Shown piece after piece: positions 26,354-38,800 of a DNA stretch of 64,000 bases (within the stretch, counting starts at the first letter, position 1; every line of letters begins with the position of its first letter). This stretch comes from Vespa crabro. Lineage: Eukaryota; Arthropoda; Insecta; Hymenoptera; Vespidae. The notes under the pieces were generated by a model that saw only the letters and a list, made by a program, of their open reading frames with translations, did not search any database and was not told the DNA's origin. Location of the stretch: assembly GCF_910589235.1 (NCBI RefSeq), contig NC_060965.1, positions 2,625,901 to 2,689,900 on the forward strand. Reading direction: 5' to 3'. The position numbers and the translations under genes are program-made.

Positions 26354-27340
26354 AGAGAGAGAGAGAGAGAGAGACAGGAGAATGGGAGAGTTTCGGGGAG
26401 AAGGGTACGCAGTTAAAGCGCGCATAAATTGCAATGTTAATGTTACTGGCGATACATAAACATGTTGTCCGTCGGTTGGATTGCGGTCTGCAAGCGGCGA
26501 ACGCGTTCTGCTATGCATGTACATCGTGCAGAAACGTTTCAGAGGGGTTGTTGCTTTCGGGGGGACACGAACTGCTTCCCTCTACGTGCTTGACTAATAT
26601 GAATTTATTGCTCATCATTCTCTGTTGTGAATCTTTCAATAGAGTGTTCGATTTCACGATTATTTAGAGTAGATATTTTTTATAATTTATCATTAATATT
26701 TCGCGTTAAAAATTATTATTTATGTTAGGCGATAGTTAAAAATAATATTACTTCGATATATTCTTTCTTATCAAATAAAAAAAAAACAAAAAAAAAAAAA
26801 AAAAGAAATAAGACGGCCATCAGAAATATAGATCTAGAACAAGTTAAACACGAAATACAAATCAAATACTATGATGGTCGACAGTATGGAAAGGTTTAAG
26901 CGAAGTTCTAATCGGATCAAACTCTAACACGAAGATTCAATGGTTCTTATTACTCTTCGTTAATCAATGAAACATGAATTGAAATTCATTAGAGCCCTAG
27001 AATGTCATTTATAGATTTACATGTGAGCGAGAACGTACGATAAATATTAAAATAGTTGTGTAGGTTTTCATATACGTAAGAGTATTTGTTCAGCATGGTG
27101 GTACAACCAAGTAGATCTCAATCTAGGCGTAGGTTAGATAGGAGGCGCGTAGGTTTAGATTGAGACAGAGCATGTACTTGGGCTAACAATACGCATACAC
27201 ATACATACTTATGTTTGCTTGTGCACGGTACGGTGGATGATTGCACAAACGTGCACAGGAGTTTCCATCGCGTCGACAACACGCAGCCGGACTGACATGA
27301 CGAGCGCGTGTCCTGGATGGAGAACCGTTACGCGAAAAGC

Positions 27341-27377
<37 letters not shown>

Positions 27378-27930
27378 CTCTCTTTCTCTCTCGCACGTAC
27401 GCACGCGCACATTATGCTATTGTCATCCCTCGAGTCGTCGTCCTTCCCATTCCAACTCTCCCCAGTCTCCTTCCTCAATTATTCGCAAATCCATTAGATC
27501 CGCAACCGTTGGATACGAAATTATCAGCTTGCTCTTTGACGCATTAACATAACAACCTGACGATTATAGCGTTATCGTTCGATCGTGTTCGCTCTGACAT
27601 TATAGCAGTTTGATTCGGGTCAACTGGTCGATTTTAACTTTTAGTTGAGTTTCTTGCATTGGGAATATTATCAGTAATCATAATTAAGAAAGTTTCCAAC
27701 CTAGAGCAAGTAGTTGGATTACTATTTAGAAGACTCCCGAGACTCTTATGTAATTACCTGATAACAGTAGGCCTAATTTAATTGTGAAAGTTGATTATTA
27801 CCATTGCCTTTGTACTAAATTCGAACTTCTATTAACTTCCGTTACTTTTATGAGCACAATTTTAGTGCAAACTAATTTCTCATATATTATGAAACTAAAT
27901 AAATTCAACAATTTCAATAAAATAAACAAA

Positions 27931-27980
<50 letters not shown>

Positions 27981-29455
27981 TCAAGAGAATACCCGAGAGG
28001 AAGATAGAATATCTCGGTATTCTTAATAAGCACGATTTACGTCGCTAGTAGAGCGAGTATTTTCATAAATCCAGGCCACGAAGGCAAACGCAAAACACAT
28101 GGTACGCTCGGCACAAAGGGGTTGGCGTCTCGCGTCCCCTCGAGAGGTAAGCAACGCATGCAACTCGAGACGGTGATTTCGAGTCTGCCGAGGGGCGGGT
28201 CGGTTCGCCCAAGGGATCTTGTGGAGAAGGGTGTAAAAGGACCGATGGAAGAAAAGGCTCGGGCAGCAGGACGCCTGAGGAGGGACGGAAGGGTCGCGTA
28301 AAAGTAGTACTTCCGTTTTTCCAGCCGTCGCGGCGCCAGAAAGAGAAACGACAAAGAGCATGCGCCTTCGGTTCACCACCTAACGCCACCACTACCTTTC
28401 CCTTCCAACAACCTACGGCCGAGGCTGTTTGTTTTTCCTGAAAGAGGCGAAAATGGCTCCCTTGGACCTCGACAATGGGCACGAATAGAGAGAAAGAAAG
28501 TGAGGGAAAGGGACACATAGAAAAAGAAAAAGAGAGAGAGAAAGAGAGGAGGGGTGGGGGTGGTAGAGAGGGAGAGATAGCACTAGAACACGACCACGTT
28601 GCCCAGAGGGAAAGCATGAACTTCTTTTGAGGTCATCGCTCTTCCAAACATTTATTCTAATTTCACTGGCCCGCACGAAAGGGGTTCCGTGTTCTCGGTG
28701 AAACAGAAAAAGATAGAGATAGAAAGGGAGAGATGGAAAATACAGTGCAGCAGGTGGGCACCTGCTAATTTTGTTAAGCGAATAAAGTGTTAGACAGTAA
28801 CATAATACGACCGAGGAAAAGCCATTTCGTCTACTATTCATATTAGAAAAAGAAAACGTTTGTGTCTCTTCTAACAAAAGATTTTATTCTTTGTTTTCAA
28901 AAATGTATTTTTCCCATTCTTTCTCGTTGTTGAATTCGTGTTAATACATCTTAGTATGTTAATACATGATAAGAAGTTGAATTCAAGAAATGTTTATCAC
29001 TTGGATATGGAAAATATATCGAAGTTATTTTTAATCTTAATGAATTTTTTGTTGAAACGGTGAAAGCGCATTATCGTAAAGAACAGAGTCGATCGATCGT
29101 GCACGTTTCGTGCCTGAGAAACTTTCTTCTGTAGTTTAAAAAAGAAAAGGGAAAACATTTGTGGATAGTATTTAAAGCAAGACATGATTTATACGTTAAT
29201 ATCACGGCGTAATAAGGCAGGCCGCTTAATATGTTTTTCGCTAAGATCGAGAGAGTAGGTAATTAATTTACATTCACGCCGTTGAACGAGGAAAACATGT
29301 AAAAGGAGGAAGGGTGAAAGAGACGGAGAGCGAAGACCACGGTCTGGACCGCGTACACAGTCATTAATAATAATCACCGGGTTAACAAAGGCAAGGGGCC
29401 AAGGCAAAATTATTAAATCCGCCTGAGATAGAAGAAACAGAGAGAAACAGAGAGA

Positions 29456-29501
<46 letters not shown>

Positions 29502-30796
29502 GAAAGGGAAAGGGAAAGGGAAAGAGAACCCAGGACGTTGTGAAAATTTTCCCTCACTTCATTTCCTTCAGCCATTTTACTCTGACGCAAGCAGAAAAAG
29601 GGCACCTTCCTTCGTGGCATAGAAAACGCAAGGCCGGCGATCCTGTTGCTTCAAATAATTAGCACCTTCATAAACGTTTTCTTAGTATACCGCATTCCTG
29701 ACTTCGTCATTTCTGAATTTGTTCAAAAGAAAGGGATATCTTGTACCGAGATATTTTATTCAGAATATATCAGTAAAATTATTTCATTTCTTTTTAAATA
29801 TTGAACAATTTAATAATAGACTTAACAATTAGCAATGATTGACTTAGCAATAAAATTTGAATGAAATATTCTCTCGAAAATATTGTAGATATATTTTCTT
29901 ACTTTACGATTAATTTGCGAACTGAAATTGATCAATTCTTTTTGTAGAACAACAAAAGAAAAAAAAAAAAAAAGAAAAACGAAAAATGAAAAAGAAAAAA
30001 AAAGAAATAGGGAGTAAAGAGTGGGTGCTCTTGTCTCATAGAAAATGCCTTCTTCGAGAACATACGAAGATTCGAAAAGCCTTCTTCAGAGGGAAGCGCT
30101 TATCAGTTTGACAGCGGAAGAGAAAAGATGAAGAAGAAAAAGAGAAGTAGAGAAGAAGAGAAGAAGAGAAAGAGGAAGAAGAAGAAGAAGAAGAATCTCG
30201 CGAAGAGGGTTGCAAGGGCATTCAATTTCCCTCTTCTCGCGGATGGATGAGGGCGGTGCCCACCCTTCCGTTCGGAGCTGTCACTTCTCGAGAGTTATGG
30301 TGACCGAACGAGTGGCTGAGGCGGGCCAAACGTCGCATAACTTACTTCTTCTTTTTCTTTTCCTTCTAGTACTTTCTCTCTCTCTCTCTCTCTCTCACTC
30401 CCTCTCCCCCTCCCCCTTCTCGCTTCCTTACCTCTTTTCCAGGATGTCTATAAATACAGGAATCGAACCTGCCTTTCATAAGGAGACACAAGTTCGTTTG
30501 TTATCCCTAAGCAAAATCCCATTTTTGTACGAAGGTTTAAGAAAATTGTCTACGAAGTAGTATTTCCCTTAGAATTTTCAATCGCATAAAATACATCGGA
30601 ATAATTTTAATCACGTCAATCACGTATTAGGATACTTCAGAAATTGTACTGTTACCGATTGCCTTTCAAAGAAGATTCGAAGTTTTTATTTCTATTTCAC
30701 CATCCTTGTCAAGAATTTTAATACTGAATTTATTTTTTCAGCGTCGTTTAAAGTAAACCATAAATAGAGCCTTCTCTGTAAAGTAAACGTTGGAAA

Positions 30797-30845
<49 letters not shown>

Positions 30846-33806
30846 ACTAATTCAAAGGGTTTTATTAAATGATGATACTTCCTTTTGCAAAACGTGAAAT
30901 GTTATAAGTGGCAATGAAATTTTATCTCTCTTCGCATTCCAAGTTTTAGACGAGTCTTTTAGAGAAAGATGAAAAAAAGACAATTTACAAGCTCACTTAT
31001 TTACGTGGTCTCGGCAGCCTTCCGTGACGGGACAGAAAACTCAGTAGGAGAAAGTGTACGGCAGAGGGGTAGGTGGGAGGAGTGGGTAGAGAAGAAAGTT
31101 TGTGGATTTAAGGTCGTTGCACGAGTAAACGAGCTCGATAATCGTTGACGTGCCTGGCGATGATTCAGGAAACAGCTGTCGTTACAGCCCAGTCGGAGTT
31201 GGATTTCCTACTTGAATTTATTGAGTTTACGAGAGCGAATTGAGCCGACGCCACCAATATTATCCGTTTTTCTTGAGAACTTTCTCGCGCTGTAATCTCG
31301 ACGTGCGGAGCAATCAACATCTCTTTGATGTACTGAAAATTTGGGTCTAGGATAAATGGCGATTTAAAACTACCGTTAACGAATCAAACTTCTCTCTAAT
31401 CCTTCTCGAACGATACCATCTATAGAAATAGTAACTATTTTTAGAATGGGATCGATCATAGGTATCGCGTGTTATAAAAGTCTTTCAGAAAATCATATTG
31501 ATCAAAGGAGGAGTATCGTAGAAGCGTACGTAACCGAATCTCCCTTTTTTTTTTCGTTTTCAGCACAATGCATCGCACCCTTAGGAATGGAGTCCAGGGC
31601 GATCCCAGATGCCGACATTACAGCCAGCTCGAGTTTTGATAGCGGAAACGTTGGACCCCATCATGGCCGGTGAGTAGAGTAGTACATTCTTTTTTCCCTC
31701 TTCGATACTTTCTTATAGAACGCTCACGTTGCTCGGAGCAATACAATAAGATATAAAAAAAGAATGTCGTACTATCGATCGGCCGTCAAGATGTACTTCT
31801 CTTCCTTACTTGGTCCGTGGTTAGCCGTGGTATAGATATATGAGAAACGATGTCGCTTCATCGATGACATGTTCGTCATACTCCTTCTAACGTAGTCGAA
31901 ATAGGTAAGGATCTATCTTGAGAGTCGGTTATCATATCAATCACATACTAGTAAACTGCACGTCTACTGTGGCCGTCAACTAGCAATGAGGATTAATGAC
32001 GCCTGGGATACTGAGCCCCGCATGCTGAATCATTTGTATCGGCCAGCTTCAAAGCCCTTTAGACGCCCTAAATGCATATACCCTCTTCATACCTAGTCCT
32101 TTGATTATACGTGCGAGTTAATTACCATTGAAAGGAAAAAAAAAAAAAAAAGAAAAAAGGAAAGAACGCAACGGAGTCCGTTATATGATACAAAGGATCG
32201 TTTGGACCACCTACGGTGCGATGTGTTTTCTCTCTCAATGGCTCGTACTATTATTTACATCGACCATTTATTTGACCATTTTTTATTACTGGATTTTAAT
32301 TTATTACATGAATTAATCGTGGACTATGTCACTCGTTTTTTTTTTATGATTTTTCAAAAGACTATATATTATATTCGTATTTTGTTGTAAATATATTATT
32401 AGATAAATGGAATTTCATTTTTTCTTAAGTCCATTTTATTACGCACATATTTGCATGAATTTCTTTTTTTTTTTCTTCTTTTTCTTTTTCTTCTTTTTTT
32501 TTTTTTTTTGTAAACGAGTAACACTTTTTATCCGATCGTTAGAAAGCTCGTCGATTTTTATTCGAAAAGCTCGAAAGCGCATTAGTAGGTTATGCGGTAG
32601 CGCTAGAAAAAGAAGGACAAGACGTTTTTTGTGGCACTCGTATTGGCGACACGAAGAAAGCCCCGTGAATGCAATACCGATATCGTTCGCTCCTACGCAG
32701 TCTTTTCCTAGTAGACCCGTCTAGACCTCCTTCAACGAGCCCTTATAAGGCTTCTACGATGCTACGGGCTTCCCGGTGAATACCCTATTTACCTCTACGC
32801 CTTCCATTTACCTTAAAATACCCATATTTAAACTTTGTTTGTACACACTTTAATGCTATCTCTTGATCACCACATCGTTTTACCAATACCTCGTTCCTCC
32901 ATTTCTCCCATCATTTTTACCCTAAACGAGTCCATAAAGGTAATGATTTTCATGATAAGGAAAGATGTCTTCATTAAAGTTACATGATGCTACGAGAGCA
33001 ACCTTAACTTGTTAACGAGAGATAGTTATTGCATAACGACCGGATTATTCATGTGTTGATTATGCTGTTTTAGTTAAATCGAAATAATTCATGAATGAGA
33101 CGATACGTCATAAAACGATATCCTAAAAAATATATAGAAATTAAAATTTTACGATCTAACTTTTTCGTTTATTCAAATAAACGAAATCAGAAGGATTCGA
33201 TGTTATATATTATATAAATCCTTTCAGCTAGAAACGTATCTTCTGTTTTCGAAAGTTCTCTCTCTCTCTCTCTCTCTCTCCCTCTCTCTCATACCTTGTC
33301 TTTCTCTTCTCCTTCGTCAGACGGATTCGAAGTTTTCGCGACTGGTGGAGAAACACGTTGGATTTCGACGTCCATTATATATCCTAGCGTATGCTCGACT
33401 TCTGGCACGTTCGTGCTTTCGACAAACAGTTTCTCCCGATAATCGAGTAACTCACTCCACTCTTCTCTCTCTCTCTCTCTCTCTCTTTATTTCTCTTTCT
33501 CTCTCTGTCTCTGTCTCTCTCTCTCTCTTTCTCTCTCTCTAGTTCTCTCAAAAGCTTCTCGCACCGAATTCGCCAACGTGGCAGCTCCAGGCAGAGTCTA
33601 CTCGCAACGTAATCGTCCGTTCTGAGATTTATCGTGGAGCGGGTGCCGCGTACGCGGAATGTCTTTGATGCCCTGGACTGTATCAAAGTGGCAGGCAGAC
33701 AGTTCGAGCTCTCTTAATGGGCTATGAGTTATGGTCCTTCACGGTGGTGCATATTATCTATCTCTCTTTCACTCTCTATCCTCAACCTCCTTCCTCCCTT
33801 CACTTT

Positions 33807-33858
<52 letters not shown>

Positions 33859-34114
33859 TTTTCTTTCCCCTTCTTTCCTTCCCTCTCTCCTTCTCTCTGT
33901 CTCTTTTTCTCTCTTTCTCTGTATCTCCCTCTTTTTCATTCTATGCAACATCCCTTTCGTTTCACCGCTTTCCTTTATTTCTTCTATCTTCTTTTTCTTT
34001 TTCTTTTTCTTTTTTTTTGTTCTTTTTCTTCCTTCCTTTCCAACTCCGCGACTTCACGCCGTGTATTCGCTTTTACTGCCCTTCTCGTCAAAGCAAAATT
34101 TCAAGTTCTTACAT

Positions 34115-34157
<43 letters not shown>

Positions 34158-34636
34158 GGAAAGTGAGAGAGATAGAGAGAAAATGAGAGGGAAAGGATGA
34201 GAGAGTTTAAGAAGCAGAACGAATGATGGTTAATTTCTTCAGAGCAAAAGAATTTTATGGTGAATAATTCGTCTAATTCGTTCTTGTCTTCACATTGTAT
34301 TTTCTTTATTAATATCAGAAAGTTGAATGAGTATATATTTGTCAATATGTACATATATCTTATAAGACTTATTGTAAACATATTTCTTGATTTTGAATAA
34401 TGAAATTCTTACGAAGAGATACTTCATATGAGTATCTACTGATTATTCAATGCTAACTTCACAAAGGACATTCCAATCGTTTGTCAAAGGATTATTCCAA
34501 AGGTACTCGAATCGTTCGAAGGATTCTTCGGTAAAGAGCACGCTTCTCTGAGTGTCTGAGTGTCGTGAAAGGTATGTGCGAATACAATTATTAGCCAGCT
34601 CGAAGTGGCTTCACCATCGTCGTCGTAGTCGTCGTA

Positions 34637-34684
<48 letters not shown>

Positions 34685-35836
34685 GTAGTCGTCGTTCTCG
34701 CGATGGTGCCACCTCATCTTTAATTCATGTCATCCGGTGGCTCGGCACGATCGATAAATTATAATTTCACTCCCCCGTATCAACTCTACCTCATCCAGCA
34801 AGGTGACGGTTATCCGTCGGCCAGGAAGACGATCACGTATTTATGCGACTTCCTCTTCTCGATGATGCACACATCGCTTCCGTTCGCAATTCTTTTATTT
34901 AACCTTTTCTTTTTTTTGCTTTCTTTTTCTTTTTCCATCCACGATTTCTCGCAAAAAGTTACATTGTCTTAGACCAATCGTTCAAACGTTTAAGGCGAAC
35001 AAGTATCGAGAAACGGAAACAGAGGAGATGAGAAAATAAGAGATTATCTTGATCTTAAAAGAAAACATTTACTTTTTCCAGGCTACGACAAGAAAGTCAC
35101 GGTGGTGCTTGGTGCCCGAAGCAACAGATCACAACTGAACCACGTGAATGGTTGGAAATCGATTTACATACGGTGCATATGATCACGGGTACTGGTACTC
35201 AAGGTCGATTTGGAAATGGACAAGGCGTTGAATATTCGGAAGCGTATCTTTTGGAATATTGGAGGCCTAAACTTGGCAAATGGGTTCGCTACAGGGATGT
35301 TCGTGGCGAGGAAGTGAGTCATTTGTGAAATATTTTTCATATTACTTAATAGATCATAATTTAAAACGATCATGTAGAAAAATTGTTTAAATTTTATATC
35401 ATTTTTATTATTCATTCATTTATTAAATGGATAATTTTATTGAATATTTCAAATATATTTATCGTCAGTCTTCTTTATATCCTACTAGCATTACCATCGT
35501 CGACCCTCTGGAGACCATTCGGTAGCCATACTTCGAATAAGTGACCACAGGCTTTTATGACGAACGAATAATTCAAATCGATCGGCGAAGTTATAGTAAT
35601 TTATCCGAATAGAGTCACGTTAAATGCGAGAGGGAGCACGATAGAGGTTAAATTTAGTCGAGGGCAATGTGCATAAAATGGCCGTGCGTACGTACGTGTG
35701 CGCGGATTATGGAGAATGATTTGTAGCGTTGTCCACGAGTCTAAAGGCCGACCACGGGCAGCAACTAAAGCGTGACATTAACAAGACGTAAATCTTCAAT
35801 GTAATACGCTATTTTCCAGAGATGTACGCTTTTCCT

Positions 35837-35893
<57 letters not shown>

Positions 35894-38800
35894 TCTCTCT
35901 TTCTCTTACACACACACTTTCTCACTCACTCACTCTTTTTGCCTTTTTTTGTCTTTCACCATTTAACTGGAATAGATTTGTTACTGAGAATATACTAGCT
36001 CGTTAATGAAGTAGACAATGCAATATTCTGTGATTTTAAAAGTACTACTATTCAGCAATTTTAAAAACACTATCTGACAAATAAGCTGAAAACTTTTTGA
36101 ATGGTTTTCATATCGTACTAGAAATAACGATTCCTTATTGTATTTTCTATAATACCAAAGGAACGATACTTCATATCGATTTGTTCGTGGGAAATTCTGC
36201 AATGTATCATGAATATATTGAAGAGATCTTATCAGCTTTTGGTTGGACAACGCTTCAATCTCGTAGAAATGTAGTGGACTCACTGAGCCGATCTTGCTCT
36301 ACTCGAGCTTGTAAATGGATCCGATTGTTTCGCAATTCTCACTGCGCTTAATCTACATATTCGCTCTACGAATGCCCATATTTGTAGAAGGAAAATACGT
36401 CCATTACATCGATAAAATTTAATTTATACATCGATATCGAAATCAGACGAAGGATTGGAAAATTATTCGCGTTGAATTTTACACATAATCGAACATTTCA
36501 GAATAATACTATTGTATACTATCATCACGTTATACATTATACTTATCATACAGTAAAATAACAAAGAAACTTTATTAGATTACATTCATGCTGGTAAGAA
36601 CTGTTTCTTGCGCATGAGTAAGATTCACGAGATATCTCGAAATTCGTATCGAAAGAAAAAGAGAAAGGAAGAAAAAAAAGAAAAAAAAAAAAAAAAGAAA
36701 AGAAAAAACGTAAAGCGTCCGATCGTTGAAGAGGTTTTCCTCGGGAGTTAGTACGAAAGAGGGGCTGCCTCGAGCTTATTTGTATAGGAGGGTGGATCAA
36801 TAAAACGAGGGAAGGGAAGGTCGTCGCGTGCACACGGGTCAGACGATATTCAACTCACCTATATAGAACGTACCTGTCTGAATAGGCGAGGCCATACCGA
36901 AGTACTCTACGAATCTCACGAACTGCGAAATTCTAAAGGGATCATGGCTCTCTAGAGATGCCCTTTATACTTCGATATAGATTTCCTTGTTTCTACGACC
37001 TTTTTTTTTCCTCATTTATTCATAAACTCGGTGAAGGTCTTTCATTCGTCGATTCAGTTAAGCCGAATTTTATTTCTTTTTTCTAAACTCATATATTAAT
37101 TATTTTGCAAAATAATTACTAGCTTAAGTAATGTCGAATAAATTCAATCAAGATATAATTAGATATTTATTTTATTTAAATGTTATTTCATCAAATAATT
37201 ATTCTACATGTTCAATGATTCGAATCATTAATATTTTCAGATCCGATATTCGTATTATATTACGTATCAGATCATTTCTATGAATGAATTCTATCGCGCA
37301 ACAATTAACCAGAATCCAATTATCGTGTATCTATCTTTTAAAGAATAATAATCTCTTTTAAATCATAAAGATGCGATTACGCCTGAATGAAAAGCAAAAA
37401 TGTTTCAAAATAATTGAAAATATTTTATTCTTAAAATAGTAATATAAGAATTACTTCTTTTTATTACACGATAAATAGTACAATGTTTTCTTGGAGTTAG
37501 GGGCACGGTCTCTATCAAGGATCGATACGACCTGCAGGAGTCCGTAAGGTTTTCTCGAGGACAACAGTTCAAATGGATAAGAAAAGGTTGGGCCCACCCA
37601 AGTGGTTGATATGAGAGAAACAGAAAGAGAGAGAGAAAGAGAGAGAGAAAGCGAGAGAGAGAAAAAGAGAAAGAGAGAAAAGTGCCAGTATAAATCCGCA
37701 GAAATTTGCGTCCCCGCGGTACGTTCCCTCCCGCTGAGAGAAACATCCTTCTCAGTGTGTGTGCGTGTTTCTCGTCGCTTAATTACAGAACGACGTTCGT
37801 CCTTATCGTACGTACGATCGTCGAGCGTTCTTTCGAGGACGCTCGACCTTCGTAGAATATAACCGGTACGGCTGTCAGCGAGTCGTGTTCACGGACTATT
37901 AAAGGAAATTAAGAAAAATCTACGAGGCAAGAGTATGTGCTTGTGCACATACCTATATACGCAAATACTAATATACGTGCGACAAAGGCAAAGTAGAAAT
38001 ACAGAAAACGACTTCATTCGTGGCGGTCCGCATGTAGGCGTCCGAGACGGCAATTCGGTAATTATTTTCTGACACGAGTAAAAAACTTTGTATGTGCGTC
38101 TTCACTCAGCGAGTACCTTCTGAAACATTAATTTAGACTAAGTACATTCATGTCGCGCGATATTGATCCGTACGCCAAGTAAAAAAAAGAAAAAAAAAAG
38201 AAAACATCAAAATAAACGAGCCGTTCTCATTGAAATCCTTATGAAATATGATTTTATGTATTATATAAAAAATGAAGGAGAGGAGAGAAATAGAGATCGA
38301 GTTGAAAAAATAATTTTTGCCATTAAATTACAATGGAAAAGTTTAGACGTAAGTACTGTATGTATTCTTTGTGCGTGTGTGCGTGTGTGTGTTCTTCTGA
38401 CATTCTAATAAGTTTATAAAAAATTAAATATCTTATTTTAAAATATCTAATAATTATCCTTAAAAAAAAATGTTTATTTTTATTAATAGATATTTCTTTC
38501 AAAATCGATATTATATTTCTTCTCTCCATCTAACAAAATATAGAAATACAACTGTAGCTTTATATTTTTAGTTTTACATGTTTATCAATGGATGGAATCA
38601 GACGAGAATCGATAGTGGATTCTTTGAAAGAAGAAGAGTGCTTCAGAGGACGGAGATACGTTTAACTTGTTTTATTCTTTTCAAGCCATTACTTCGTACC
38701 TGTGGGATATCTCGATAAGATACCAATCGAGGAGTTTCACTTGTCCCTGTATCACTTTTCTTTTCTTTTTTTTCTTCTCTCTCATACACACACACACACA

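Larger units (their letters stand above)
25060..31563 (+). other. Ddr: Ddr intron 1 (about 6.5 kb)
   Basis: Bounded by gtaagt at 25060 and ttttcag at 31563. It separates the signal peptide exon from the discoidin domain, a usual place for a long regulatory intron. It holds poly-A/T runs, CT/GA and TA tracts, and a G+C-rich island at about 28060-28640. No nested gene was recognised on either strand. Confidence 0.85.
31670..35081 (+). other. Ddr: Ddr intron 2 (about 3.4 kb)
   Basis: Bounded by gtgagt and tttttccag. It contains a very long pyrimidine-rich block (33758-34040) followed by a GA block (34119-34196) and a GTC/CGT trinucleotide repeat (34617-34696). No coding sequence was seen apart from translations of these repeats. 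Confidence 0.85.

Noticed and set aside
28063..28617. 184-residue minus-strand frame
   Set aside because: It lies in the G+C-rich island where stops are scarce, overlaps other open frames and begins in a low-complexity run.
30449..30525. tRNA-like T arm on the minus strand (revcomp GGAATCGAACC) with an A-box-like stretch at suitable distance
   Set aside because: The T stem pairs, but no acceptor stem or D stem can be formed, so it is not a tRNA gene.
34484..34764. Poly-Asp (minus) and poly-Arg (plus) frames
   Set aside because: Both are translations of the GTC trinucleotide repeat.
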